DNA of 64,000 bases from Legionella_C sp963803545 (GTDB lineage: Bacteria > Pseudomonadota > Gammaproteobacteria > Legionellales > Legionellaceae). Both the position numbers and the translations under genes were made by a program. Numbering within the stretch: the first letter of the stretch is position 1; the number at the start of each line of letters is the position of its first letter. A model generated the notes under the pieces. The model was given only the letters and a program-made list of their open reading frames with translations. It was not told where the DNA came from and searched no databases. Below are positions 8,594-17,809 of this stretch, piece after piece. Location of the stretch: assembly GCA_963803545.1 (NCBI GenBank), contig CAWDMX010000004.1:310001-374000 (forward strand), in the 5' to 3' direction.

Positions 8594-9250
8594 ATGACCA
8601 GTTTTCAACGTTTGTATCGTGTTGCGATAAAGCCATCCGTATTTGTATCGGTTTTTTTTATAGGGTTAGTGCTTTTTATCTACGCGGATCGGCGCGTTGA
8701 TGAATATTTTTATGCTTTAAACTTGGTTCAAAAAGTACCAGTACTTACCATGATTACCTTTCTTGGTGAGGCAAAATTTTACGTTATTGTATTGTTCGCT
8801 CTCGCGCTTTTTTATCGCTATGCTACTAATAATTCCTTGTATGAGCAGCGGTTTTGGTTTGTATGGGCAAGTGTGACCGTGGCCAATGTGGTGTCAGTTG
8901 CTATTAAAATTCTCCTAGGGCGAGCGCGTCCCATCTTGTGGTTTAAAGAGCATTTATTTGGTTTTTATGGAATACATTCTCATTCTCAATACCTGTCAAT
9001 GCCCTCCGGGCATACAACGACGGTATTCAGTTTAGCATTAGCGCTTGGAGTTTTATTTCCTCGCTATTTTTGGGCATTAATGTGTTTTGCCCTAACGGTT
9101 GCGAGTACCCGGATATTTTTAACCCAGCATTACCTTACGGATATACTCAGCGCTGCCTATCTAACCATTGTTGTAATGGGACTTTTATGCAAGGTATTAA
9201 AAAGAAGAAATTGGCTGCCTCTAGTTTCCCATGCTTTTGATGCTAAATAG
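8594..9250 (+). CDS. PAP2-family membrane phosphatase
   Basis: An integral membrane phosphatase of the PAP2 (type 2 phosphatidic acid phosphatase) family. All three motifs are intact in the 218-residue protein: K-x6-RP at 105-113 (KILLGRARP), PSGH at 137-140, and SR-x5-H-x3-D in the form STRIFLTQHYLTD, with His near 179 and Asp near 183. About six membrane segments are visible. The start at ATG 8594 has GAGG 5 bases upstream; a further in-frame ATG at 8528 lacks one. Likely substrates are undecaprenyl pyrophosphate, phosphatidylglycerophosphate or lipid A phosphates. Sequence alone does not decide between them. Confidence 0.87.
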   Translation: MTSFQRLYRVAIKPSVFVSVFFIGLVLFIYADRRVDEYFYALNLVQKVPVLTMITFLGEAKFYVIVLFALALFYRYATNNSLYEQRFWFVWASVTVANVVSVAIKILLGRARPILWFKEHLFGFYGIHSHSQYLSMPSGHTTTVFSLALALGVLFPRYFWALMCFALTVASTRIFLTQHYLTDILSAAYLTIVVMGLLCKVLKRRNWLPLVSHAFDAK

Positions 9251-9326
9251 GACTCTGGAAATAAAAACTTGAAGTTACCCTGTTGTTTCTGGCAATATTT
9301 CCATTTATTTTTACAAATAGGGATCT

Positions 9327-10070
9327 ATGAAAATTTTAGTAGCAGTGAAGCGCGTGGTTGATCCTTATGTAAAAATTCGAGTTGACGGTGATAAAGTGGA
9401 TACTCGAAACGTTAAAATGGCTATGAATCCTTTTGATGAAATAGCCTTAGAACAAGCGGTGCAACTAAAAGAATCAGGAAAGGCTGCTGAAATCATTGCG
9501 GTCTCAATTGGTGTTAGTGCTGCCCAGGAAACGCTGCGTCATGCGTTGGCCCTTGGAGCCGATAGGGCAATTTTACTTACATCCGATGCGCCGTACTGCA
9601 GTCTCAATATTGCTAAAATTATAAAAAAAATAGTTGATGAAGAAAATCCTGAGTTGATTATTTTAGGAAAACAATCCATTGATGGGGATAACAATCAAAC
9701 TGCGCAAATGCTCGCCGGATTATTGCAGTGGCCTCAGGCGACGTTTGTATCACAATTGGATGTTGCGATGGATAAGCTTAAGGTAACGCGTGAAATTGAT
9801 GGCGGTCTTGAAACCTTAAGCATGCCGCTTCCAGCTGTAGTAAGTGTTGATTTACGTCTGAATCAACCCCGGTACGCAACCCTACCAAATATTATGAAAG
9901 CAAAACAAAAACCGTTAAGGATTAATTCTGTAGAAAGCTTAGGATTAAATCTGCACGAACATCTCAAAATAGTTGAAGTGAAGTCTCCTGAAACTCGAGG
10001 CGCGGGAGTGAAGCTAGAGAGCGTTACACAGCTGTTGGACAAACTGCGCCATGAGGCAAAAGTGTTGTAA
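9327..10070 (+). CDS. etfB: Electron transfer flavoprotein subunit beta
   Basis: The AMP-binding small subunit of ETF, which carries electrons from acyl-CoA and other dehydrogenases to ETF-ubiquinone oxidoreductase. The 247-residue sequence starts MKILVAVKRVVDPYVKIRV and contains MNPFDEIALEQA, LGKQSIDGDNNQTAQMLA and the conserved LPAVVSVDLRLNQPRYATLP block. It forms a tight operon with etfA (11-base gap) and ald. It is a plausible partner of the acyl-CoA dehydrogenase at 61755. Confidence 0.96.
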   Translation: MKILVAVKRVVDPYVKIRVDGDKVDTRNVKMAMNPFDEIALEQAVQLKESGKAAEIIAVSIGVSAAQETLRHALALGADRAILLTSDAPYCSLNIAKIIKKIVDEENPELIILGKQSIDGDNNQTAQMLAGLLQWPQATFVSQLDVAMDKLKVTREIDGGLETLSMPLPAVVSVDLRLNQPRYATLPNIMKAKQKPLRINSVESLGLNLHEHLKIVEVKSPETRGAGVKLESVTQLLDKLRHEAKVL

Positions 10071-10081
10071 TTAGGAGAACT

Positions 10082-11023
10082 ATGAGCACGTTACTAGTAG
10101 CTGAACACGATAATCGGGTGTTAAATATTAATACCCTCAATATGGTAAATGCTGCTTTGCAATTGGGTGAACCGCTAACTGTTCTCGTAATTGGAAGCAA
10201 TTGTCTTGCTGTCGCGCAAGCGGCAGCCATTATTAAGGGGGTCGGTAGTGTAATTCATATTGATAACCTACAACAGCAGCATAAACTCGCTGAGAATTTT
10301 AGCGATGCGGTAACCCAAGTTGCTCGAGAATTCAGTTACCTGTTGGCACCCGCGTCTACTTTTGGGAAAAATTTTTTACCCCGGGTTGCGGCTAATTTGG
10401 ACGTTGCTCAAATTTCGGATGTTACAAAAATAATTAATAAAAAAACGTTTGAGCATCCTATTTACGCTGGAAACGCTTTAGAAGTAGTAGAGTCTCTGGA
10501 CGCCATAATTGTATTAACGGTGCGCAGCACCGCATTTGATCCGGTCTTAGAAAAACAACAGGCTTGTCTGATATCTTGCCAAGAAAACACTTCATCCAAT
10601 AATAAATCGGTGTTTATTAAAACGGAACTATCCCGTTCATCACGACCGTCTTTAGCCGATGCTCAAATTGTAGTTTCAGGTGGCCGAGGTCTTCAAAATG
10701 CTGAAAAATTTAAATTAATTGAGGAGCTAGCCGACCATTTGGGAGCTGCTGTTGGCGCCTCTCGTGCGGCAGTTGATGCGGGATTTGTAGCTAATGATTA
10801 TCAGGTTGGTCAAACCGGCAAGATTATTGCTCCAAACTTGTATATTGCCATCGGAATTTCAGGTGCAATACAGCACATTGCGGGTATGAAAGAAGCAAAA
10901 ATCATAGTTGCTATTAATAAAGATGAGGATGCTCCTATTTTCCAAATTGCAACATATGGTCTGGTTGGTGATTTATTTGAGCTTGTACCTCAACTAATCA
11001 GTGAACTAAAGAATATAACCTAG
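10082..11023 (+). CDS. etfA: Electron transfer flavoprotein subunit alpha
   Basis: The FAD-binding large subunit of ETF, 313 residues. The C-terminal FAD domain is clear: VVSGGRGL, GASRAAVDAGF, QVGQTGKIIAPNLYIAIGIS and SGAIQHIAGMK, followed by INKDEDAPIFQIA. The N-terminal domain (LLVAEHDN...) is the usual ETF fold. TAGGAGAAC supplies the ribosome binding site. It lies between etfB and ald with short gaps of 11 and 8 bases, so the three genes are almost certainly cotranscribed. Confidence 0.96.
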   Translation: MSTLLVAEHDNRVLNINTLNMVNAALQLGEPLTVLVIGSNCLAVAQAAAIIKGVGSVIHIDNLQQQHKLAENFSDAVTQVAREFSYLLAPASTFGKNFLPRVAANLDVAQISDVTKIINKKTFEHPIYAGNALEVVESLDAIIVLTVRSTAFDPVLEKQQACLISCQENTSSNNKSVFIKTELSRSSRPSLADAQIVVSGGRGLQNAEKFKLIEELADHLGAAVGASRAAVDAGFVANDYQVGQTGKIIAPNLYIAIGISGAIQHIAGMKEAKIIVAINKDEDAPIFQIATYGLVGDLFELVPQLISELKNIT

Positions 11024-11031
11024 GAGAAATT

Positions 11032-12150
11032 ATGTTAGTTGGCGTACCAAAGGAAATAAAACCTCAAGAGAATCGTGTTGGTTTAGTACCCGATGGTGTT
11101 GGCGAAATTCTTAAGACTGGCAATCGGGTAATAATTGAAACCAATGCCGGTTTAGGTATCGGCATTACCGATGAAGAATACACAGCTGCAGGCGCTGAAA
11201 TTGTGGCAAATGCCGATGAGCTCTACCAACGGGCTGATTTAATTGTAAAGGTAAAAGAGCCTCAGCCGATTGAGTGCGCGCGACTTCGTCCCAACCAAAC
11301 ATTATTCACCTACCTACATCTAGCACCAGACCCGCAACAGACGCGCTTACTAAAAGAGTCCGGTGTTACAGCGATTGCTTACGAAACGGTTACGGATAAT
11401 TGCGGAGGTCTGCCGCTGCTGGTGCCTATGTCGCAAGTTGCTGGAAGAATGTCCATTCAAGCGGGCGCGCATTGTCTTGAAATGGCGCAGGGCGGAAGCG
11501 GGGTTCTAATGGGCGGCGTACCGGGAGTAGCTGCGGCTAATGTGGTGGTTATCGGTGGCGGTGTAGTTGGTACTAATGCGGTAAGAATGGCAATGGGTAT
11601 GGAAGCGCGGGTAATTGTATTGGACAGATCCTTGGCGCGCTTAAACGAACTTGATTTTCAATTCGGCGCCAAACTAAACACCATTTACGCCACCAGCGAA
11701 GCCTTAGAATATTATGTTGCACATGCAGATTTAGTAATTGGTGCTGTTTTAGTGCATGGGGCTGCTGCACCAAAATTAGTCACCCGCGCTATGCTCAAAA
11801 CTATGCGAGCCGGTTCGGTACTGGTGGATGTGGCCATTGACCAAGGTGGATGTTTTGAAACAAGTCGCGCGACAACCCATCAAGACCCAACCTACGTCGT
11901 CGATGGCATTGTTCATTACTGTGTAGCCAATATGCCAGGAGCAGTCCCAAGAACTTCGACATTCGCATTAAACAATGCAACGCTGCCTTTTGTACTTAAC
12001 TTAGTTACTAAAGGCGTGAAAAATGCGTTATTAAGTGATGAACACTTGTTACGTGGGTTGAATGTTCATAAAGAAATGATTACCTACGCAGCCGTAGCGC
12101 AGGATCTCGGTTATGAGTACGTACCGCCATTAGAAGCGTTGGCTAATTGA
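11032..12150 (+). CDS. ald: Alanine dehydrogenase
   Basis: NAD-dependent enzyme that interconverts L-alanine and pyruvate plus ammonium. The 372-residue protein has the N-terminal VGVPKEIKPQENRVGLVPDG block, LFTYLHLAPDP with the catalytic His, an NAD-binding glycine loop (VIGGGVVGTNAV) and the C-terminal substrate segment CVANMPGAVPRTST. Its length and blocks match Ald rather than the larger transhydrogenase PntA. It follows etfA by 8 bases with its own AGGAG. Its place in an operon with ETF suggests a catabolic role in feeding on alanine. Confidence 0.95.
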   Translation: MLVGVPKEIKPQENRVGLVPDGVGEILKTGNRVIIETNAGLGIGITDEEYTAAGAEIVANADELYQRADLIVKVKEPQPIECARLRPNQTLFTYLHLAPDPQQTRLLKESGVTAIAYETVTDNCGGLPLLVPMSQVAGRMSIQAGAHCLEMAQGGSGVLMGGVPGVAAANVVVIGGGVVGTNAVRMAMGMEARVIVLDRSLARLNELDFQFGAKLNTIYATSEALEYYVAHADLVIGAVLVHGAAAPKLVTRAMLKTMRAGSVLVDVAIDQGGCFETSRATTHQDPTYVVDGIVHYCVANMPGAVPRTSTFALNNATLPFVLNLVTKGVKNALLSDEHLLRGLNVHKEMITYAAVAQDLGYEYVPPLEALAN

Positions 12151-12447
12151 TTAGCCAAACCAGAGTAATATATTAAAGATTATAAATCCGCGGTTCCCTC
12201 TCCGCGGTATGGATGTGTCCGAAAAAATAGGGTAAGTATTCAGGTGTGAAAATTAATGCGATGCTGTTTATATTCGTTGGTCGAGAGTTAACCACAAAGC
12301 ATGGGTTCAAACAGCACGCTTTATGGGATAGGCTTTGCCCTAAGATAGCCTGAGTATTTTATAATGCGACCAGCGTAATTTATTTCACTAAATAGTTTGA
12401 AAAAATTATACTTTTAGCGCTCATTTTTTTAGGTAAATATTTTCTAT
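12151..12447. other. Convergent intergenic region between ald and ponA
   Basis: This 297-bp gap separates two genes that run toward each other. A CCGCGG...CCGCGG repeat (12188-12193 and 12202-12207) can form a 6-bp GC-only stem with an 8-base loop and may end ald transcription, although no T tract follows. The rest shows nothing recognisable. Confidence 0.4.
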
Positions 12448-14823
12448 TTAAAATAAATTTTCCTGCGGCAGGGGTTCTTTCTGCGTCCTAGTTTCGTCGT
12501 AATCATCGGGAGATTTTGCTTCATCTTCTGTAGGTACATCTTGTTCACGAAAATATTCGGTTATGGCGTTTGGCTGATTTATTTTGGCCAATAGACCTGT
12601 AACTGGGTCTATCTGCACCGCAACAATATTTGCAGGTTGAGCCAAGAATTGTTCAGGCACGTTTTTTAAAGCCGTTTTCATGAAATCAACCCACAGTGGT
12701 AGTGCAAGAGACGCGGCGTACTCGTGCAAAGGTTGAGGAGTGTCGTAGCCTACCCAAACGGTTGTAACCAATTGTGTGGTAAATCCTGCAAACCAAACAT
12801 CGACTTGATCGTTAGTTGTGCCTGTTTTTCCGGCTAAGTCGTGCCTGCCTAAAGACTTTGCAGCCCTGGCTGTACCGCGCTCTACCACCTCATGCATAGC
12901 TTGAGTCATTAAAAAAGCAATATCTTCGTCAATAACGCGTGGGGCTAAATTCATAGTTCTGCTTTCATCTTCATTGCAGGTACTGCACGCCACAGCCGGT
13001 CTTGCCTGTAATAAAATAGTGTTATTATTGTCAGTGATGTGGTCTATTAGAAAGGGTTGAATCTTATAGCCGCCGTTAGCAAATACCGCATAAGCGGCAG
13101 TAATGTCCATAGGGCTTACGGAAAGGCTACCCAAAGCCAGGGATAAAGCGCGTGGCAATTGTCTTTTTTGAAAACCAAAATGCATTACAAAATTAATTGT
13201 ATAATCAAAGCCTAGATCGTCTAAAACTCGAATAGAAACCATATTTCTTGAGCGCACTAAAGCTTCTTTTAAACGAGTGGGTCCATTAAAAGTTAAGTTA
13301 GCATTATGCGGGCGCCAGAGGTTGGGCTGACTGGGGTCGTCCACCACAATAGGCGCGTCGTTAACTAGGGTGGCTAAAGTATAGCCTTTACTTAAGGCTG
13401 CTGCATAAACAAAAGGTTTGAAAGTTGAACCAGGTTGTCTGCTCGATTGCGTGGCTCGGTTAAATTTACTTTTGGCAAAACTAAAACCACCGACTAAAGC
13501 GGACACGGCCCCATTTTGAGGATTAAGTGCAATTAAAGCGGCTTCCACTTTAGGGAGCTGTGATAAAGACCAGTGCTCTTTATCACGATGCAAATAGACT
13601 ACATCGCCAATATGGAGAACTTTTTTTGCATTTTCTGGAAGCTTACCACGCCAACCTTTTTTCAACGCTAGGCGCGCCCAGGAAATTCCCTCCCACGGTA
13701 TTGAAACAGTTGTTCCATTTTTTATAAAAGCGGTAGCGTCGTATTCGTTTACCTCAGTGATAATTGCTGGAACAAGCTCGTTAATGTAAGTATATTTTTG
13801 CAGCAAGAAGGTCAAATGCTTGGGTGTTTTATCCGCTAAATCTACGTTGGCTGTGGCACCACGGTACCCATGGCGTTTATCGTAATTAATTAAATTCTCA
13901 TTCACCGCTTCATTGGCACGATTTTGTAAGGGGGCTTGGAGTGTAGTGAAAACGTTATACCCTTGGGTGTAGGCTTTATTTCCAAAATGCTCAAATAACG
14001 ATTGACGTATCATTTCGGCTACGTACGCCGCTGAAACTTCAACTTTAGGACCATGGTAACTAGCGGTTAACGGCTGAGACAACGCGTCCTCAAACTGTTG
14101 TTGGCTAATTAAATTTTCTTCACGCAACCGTTCTAAAACGTGGTTACGTCTTTTTAAAGCAGCAGCAGGATTAATTATAGGGTTTTGTGTGGACGGTGCT
14201 TGTGGCAGACCGGCTAACATCGCCTGTTGCGCTAAGGTCAGTTGATTAAGCGGTTTTCCATAATAGGTAAAAGAGGCAGCGGCTACTCCATAAGCACGAT
14301 TACCTAAATACACTCGGTTAAAATACAGTTCAAGTATTTTTTCCTTACTTAATTCGCGGTCAATTTTTATGGCTAAAAGTATTTCATTAAATTTTCGTAA
14401 AAAAGTTTTTTTGCGGCTTAAAAAAAAGTTTCGCGCTACTTGCATGGTTATAGTGCTTCCACCTTGCGATTTAGTTCCGGTTTTAATCATTCGTAAGGTT
14501 GCTCGACCAAGCCCCATTACATCGACACCCGAGTGTTCGAAAAAACGTTGATCTTCGGTTGCAAGTAAGGCATTAACGAGTGTTTTAGGGATATCGTTAT
14601 AAGCAATTGGTATGCGTCTTTTTTCACCATATTCCTGAATGAGTTTTCCATCGATAGTATAAATTCTGAGGGGAACTTGTAATTGCACGGTATTCAAAGA
14701 TTCGACAGATGGCAGCTCGCTTTCAAGATAAATATAGAGTCCACCAATTATAACTGTTAATAGAAATGATAGACTAAGCAGCGTCCATAATCCTTTACGC
14801 CAGAAATAGGGTATTTTTATCAT
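12448..14823 (-). CDS. mrcA: Penicillin-binding protein 1A
   Basis: Bifunctional class A PBP (also called ponA) that polymerises glycan strands and cross-links peptides. The 791-residue protein has an N-terminal membrane anchor (about 11-32). The GT51 glycosyltransferase domain has its catalytic Glu near 90 in EDQRFFEHSG, and GGSTITMQVARN follows. Then come a PBP1A-type outer-loop domain and a transpeptidase domain with STFK (Ser near 466), RSRN and KTG (Lys near 666). The acidic C-terminal tail is poorly conserved. It diverges from pilM, an arrangement known in Pseudomonas and many gammaproteobacteria. Confidence 0.96.
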   Translation of the reverse strand: MIKIPYFWRKGLWTLLSLSFLLTVIIGGLYIYLESELPSVESLNTVQLQVPLRIYTIDGKLIQEYGEKRRIPIAYNDIPKTLVNALLATEDQRFFEHSGVDVMGLGRATLRMIKTGTKSQGGSTITMQVARNFFLSRKKTFLRKFNEILLAIKIDRELSKEKILELYFNRVYLGNRAYGVAAASFTYYGKPLNQLTLAQQAMLAGLPQAPSTQNPIINPAAALKRRNHVLERLREENLISQQQFEDALSQPLTASYHGPKVEVSAAYVAEMIRQSLFEHFGNKAYTQGYNVFTTLQAPLQNRANEAVNENLINYDKRHGYRGATANVDLADKTPKHLTFLLQKYTYINELVPAIITEVNEYDATAFIKNGTTVSIPWEGISWARLALKKGWRGKLPENAKKVLHIGDVVYLHRDKEHWSLSQLPKVEAALIALNPQNGAVSALVGGFSFAKSKFNRATQSSRQPGSTFKPFVYAAALSKGYTLATLVNDAPIVVDDPSQPNLWRPHNANLTFNGPTRLKEALVRSRNMVSIRVLDDLGFDYTINFVMHFGFQKRQLPRALSLALGSLSVSPMDITAAYAVFANGGYKIQPFLIDHITDNNNTILLQARPAVACSTCNEDESRTMNLAPRVIDEDIAFLMTQAMHEVVERGTARAAKSLGRHDLAGKTGTTNDQVDVWFAGFTTQLVTTVWVGYDTPQPLHEYAASLALPLWVDFMKTALKNVPEQFLAQPANIVAVQIDPVTGLLAKINQPNAITEYFREQDVPTEDEAKSPDDYDETRTQKEPLPQENLF

Positions 14824-15047
14824 TATTAGTTCATTTATGCGAGGCTATGAGCACGAAAGTATACTCTTAAAATTTGATAATTGCGAATTTGAATCCAGGG
14901 TTAGCGATTGCAAAATTTCAACCTAAGCGTATTAGCTATTCCATTTTTAGCGAGCATAGGCTAGCATCTGTAAATCAAGATTATAATCTTCTATCCTAAT
15001 TTAACTTTAAAAAGAATTGGTACGGCTTGACAAAAGGAGTTGTGAAC

Positions 15048-16130
15048 GTGTGGGATTTTTTAAAATCTTTCTTTTTTAATAAAAAAAACCACTCGGTTCT
15101 GGGTGTTGATATTAGCTCTACGGCTGTTAAAATTGTTGAAGTTTTAGCTAAAAATGACCAATTCGAAATTATTAGTTATGGGCAGATGTCTTTGCCCGAG
15201 AATTCGGTTGACGGTCATATTATTAAAGATACAGACGCTGTAAGTTTAACTATTAAAAAATTATACGCACAAATCGGCTGTAAAAGTACAAACGCAATCG
15301 TCTCCGTTCCAGACTCCGTAGTAATTGCTAAAACCTTGTTAATAAATATTGGTTTAAACAGCGCTGAGACGGAAGAGCTGGTAATTTTTGAAGCTGAAAA
15401 AATTATTCCTTATCCCATCGATGAAGTGAATATTGACTTTTATGTGTTAGGCCCATCCTTAAAAAACAAAGCTCTACAAGAAATTCTAGTGGTGGCCACG
15501 CGAACAGAAAACGTAACCCATCGTCTTGAATGTCTAGAAAAATCGGGTTTAATTGGTAGTGTTGTTGATGTTGATTCATTTGCTATTGAAAGAATTGTAC
15601 GGCTAACCGCCGATGAACTACCTGAGGCCGGCAAAGATAAAATAATTGCAATGTTTGATTTGGGGGTTGTTTTCTCTAATTTATATGTGCTGCGCGATCT
15701 TAAAATTATTTTCAACCGAGAGGAAGAGTTCGGTGGGGAGCATTTATTAAATACTATTATGCAGTATTACCAAATTTCTATGGAGGAGGCGCATCAATTG
15801 GTTAACAATCCTGCAAATAAATCCGATTATATTGACAGTGTTCTAGACCCCTTTATAGAAACTTTATTAGTGCATATTAAGCGTTCTTTACAATTTTTTT
15901 ATTCTACCAGCCAATACAGCTATATTGACCATATCGTGCTTACAGGGGGTCTTGCCTGTGTTCCTAACATCATAGAAAAAATTAGCAGCGGAACCGGCAT
16001 TTCTGCCTCTATTATCACCCCGTTTAAACATTGTAAAAACTATTCACCATCTGCAACAGACGCCTCTGATTATTCAGATGCGGCTTATGTACTATGTTGT
16101 GGACTTGCCTCTCGGGTAATTAGCAAATGA
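15048..16130 (+). CDS. pilM: Type IV pilus assembly protein PilM
   Basis: Actin-like ATP-binding protein on the cytoplasmic side of the pilus alignment complex, where it binds the N-terminus of PilN. The sequence has the FtsA/PilM pattern: VLGVDISSTAVKIVE near the start, FDLGVVFSNLYVL as the second phosphate region and HIVLTGGLACVPNI near the end. I start at GTG 15048, 8 bases after AGGAG, which gives MWDFLKSFF as expected; a TTG at 15027 would place that AGGAG inside the gene. The protein is 360 residues. It heads the pilMNOPQ operon and overlaps pilN by 4 bases. Confidence 0.94.
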   Translation: MWDFLKSFFFNKKNHSVLGVDISSTAVKIVEVLAKNDQFEIISYGQMSLPENSVDGHIIKDTDAVSLTIKKLYAQIGCKSTNAIVSVPDSVVIAKTLLINIGLNSAETEELVIFEAEKIIPYPIDEVNIDFYVLGPSLKNKALQEILVVATRTENVTHRLECLEKSGLIGSVVDVDSFAIERIVRLTADELPEAGKDKIIAMFDLGVVFSNLYVLRDLKIIFNREEEFGGEHLLNTIMQYYQISMEEAHQLVNNPANKSDYIDSVLDPFIETLLVHIKRSLQFFYSTSQYSYIDHIVLTGGLACVPNIIEKISSGTGISASIITPFKHCKNYSPSATDASDYSDAAYVLCCGLASRVISK

Positions 16131-16675
16131 CAGATATCAATCTTATACCATGGCGCAGTCTGGAGCGAGAACAACGCAGGCAAGACTTTTATATTTTAAT
16201 TGGCCTATCGGTGGTTCTAGCAATTCTAATCGCTATATTCTTAAATTTTTTTGCGCTTTCTTTTGTTGATCATCAAAAAAATCGCAATCGACAATTGCAA
16301 GATGAGATTGTATTGCTTGATGCGCAAATTAGGAAAATAAATGGCCTTAAAGCCCTTAAAGACAATCTAATTGCTCGAATGAAAATTATACAACGATTAC
16401 AGGCTAACCGAATTTTAACGGTTCATCTTTTTGATGAGATTATCAAAGTTTTACCAGATGGTGTTTACTTGACAGACATAAAAAAAGCGGGTGATGTTAT
16501 AACGTTGATGGGCTACTCTGAATCGAATACCAATGTTTCGTTGCTGATGCGCAATATTCAGCAAAACCCTTGGATTCAAGTACCCAATTTAACGGAGATT
16601 AAAAAGAATAAGAATACAGCCGGCGCTGTAAATAATGAATTTAACCTCCGCTTTATTCTTAAACCTAAAAAATGA
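16127..16675 (+). CDS. pilN: Type IV pilus assembly protein PilN
   Basis: Inner-membrane alignment protein. Its short cytoplasmic N-terminus starts DINLIPWRSLEREQRRQ, the conserved PilM-binding segment (INLLPWR type). One membrane helix follows at about 23-45, then a coiled coil (QLQDEIVLLDAQI) and a periplasmic ferredoxin-like domain. The 182-residue length is normal. It pairs with PilO, which is encoded 13 bases downstream. Confidence 0.94.
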   Translation: MTDINLIPWRSLEREQRRQDFYILIGLSVVLAILIAIFLNFFALSFVDHQKNRNRQLQDEIVLLDAQIRKINGLKALKDNLIARMKIIQRLQANRILTVHLFDEIIKVLPDGVYLTDIKKAGDVITLMGYSESNTNVSLLMRNIQQNPWIQVPNLTEIKKNKNTAGAVNNEFNLRFILKPKK

Positions 16676-16688
16676 AGACTTTTGAGCT

Positions 16689-17285
16689 ATGACTAATTTT
16701 AATCTTAATGAATTAACACTAGACAATGTTGGGCAGTGGCCTGTTTTTGTAAGATATTTAGTATCTGCAGTACTCGCCTTAATTCTTATAGCGATTGCTT
16801 TCTGGATTTTTATCAAACCAAAAATTGATGAGTACGACGCGTTAGTCACTCAAGAGCAGGTATTGAGAACTGATTTTGAAAACAAACAGCGACAAGCCGC
16901 AAGTTTGAAACAGTATGTTGCACAGTTAAAGGAAATGAAGGAGCGGTTTAACGCTATGTTAAAAGAATTACCCGCTGAAGATAAAATGCCGGGCTTACTA
17001 GAAGATATTTCGAAAACGGGAATTGCAAGTGGATTGGTATTTGAATTATTTGCTCCACAACCGGAGGTTGTTCACGATTTTTATATCGAGCTACCGATTA
17101 ATATGACTGTAGTCGGTAATTACCACCAATTAGCCGTGTTTATTAGCCGCATAGTGGAGATGAGCCGAATCGTTACCTTGCATGATTTTGTTATCACGGT
17201 GCAAGCCAGTGATAAGCAAAAAACAAATCTTGGGGATCTTCTTGAAATGAAGATTATGGCTAAAATATATCGTTATAAGTCCTAA
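16689..17285 (+). CDS. pilO: Type IV pilus assembly protein PilO
   Basis: Inner-membrane partner of PilN and link to PilP. The 198-residue protein has an N-terminal cytoplasmic part, one membrane helix at about 20-38 (YLVSAVLALILIAIAFWIF), a coiled coil and a periplasmic domain. This domain contains LPAEDKMPGLLEDISKTG and LPINMTVVGNYHQLAVFISRI, both typical of PilO. The stop codon is directly followed by the pilP ATG. Confidence 0.94.
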   Translation: MTNFNLNELTLDNVGQWPVFVRYLVSAVLALILIAIAFWIFIKPKIDEYDALVTQEQVLRTDFENKQRQAASLKQYVAQLKEMKERFNAMLKELPAEDKMPGLLEDISKTGIASGLVFELFAPQPEVVHDFYIELPINMTVVGNYHQLAVFISRIVEMSRIVTLHDFVITVQASDKQKTNLGDLLEMKIMAKIYRYKS

Positions 17286-17789
17286 ATGAAAGTTTTTAAA
17301 TTTCTAGTAACGTTTAGTGTATTTATATTTATTCTAAACGGGTGTGGCGCTAATGAAAGCACTGAGTTATCGCGTTATATTGCTGAGGTTAAAGCACGAA
17401 AAGCCGCGGCTATTGTTCCTATTCCTAAGCCATTAAAAGTGCAAACATTTATTTATCCTGAACAGGAAAGTCGCCGAAGTCCTTTTAAGCAGAAGAAAAT
17501 GTTGCAAGAGACCGATGCACAAGCCCCTAATACAAATAGACCTAAAGAAGCATTAGAAGCGTTTCCTTTAGATGCTTTGAAATTTGTGGGGGTTATTCAA
17601 GAAAAAAACCAGGTTTGGGCTCTTATAGCCACACCAAAAAATTCTATTGTTCGAGTCAAAGTTGGCAACTACATTGGGCAGGACTTTGGTAAAATAATTG
17701 CTATTGATGGCACTTCTCTTAAAATTGAGGAGTCTGTTCAGGTACTGGGTAAATGGCAAAAAAAAATAACGAAGTTCACCTTAAATTAG
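17286..17789 (+). CDS. pilP: Type IV pilus lipoprotein PilP
   Basis: Inner-membrane lipoprotein that connects the PilNO complex to the PilQ secretin. The signal peptide ends in the lipobox-like LNGC with Cys near 20. A proline- and lysine-rich linker follows, then the beta-domain with the conserved blocks LDALKFVGVIQ, WALIATP and VRVKVGNYIGQDFGKI. The 167-residue length is normal. It begins directly after pilO. Confidence 0.93.
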   Translation: MKVFKFLVTFSVFIFILNGCGANESTELSRYIAEVKARKAAAIVPIPKPLKVQTFIYPEQESRRSPFKQKKMLQETDAQAPNTNRPKEALEAFPLDALKFVGVIQEKNQVWALIATPKNSIVRVKVGNYIGQDFGKIIAIDGTSLKIEESVQVLGKWQKKITKFTLN

Positions 17790-17809
17790 AGTAAATAGGG
17801 AGTTATGCG

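Noticed and set aside
12188..12207. CCGCGG repeat as a rho-independent terminator for ald
   Set aside because: The stem is only 6 bp and no T tract follows on either strand, so I mention it only as a possible hairpin.
12300..12330. GGGTTCAAA stretch that looks like a tRNA T arm
   Set aside because: No matching acceptor or anticodon stem can be formed around it.
12234..12360. Imperfect inverted sequences around AGTATTCAGG and CCTGAGTATT as a miniature mobile element
   Set aside because: The arms mismatch at several positions, no target duplication is visible and nothing inside resembles an element.
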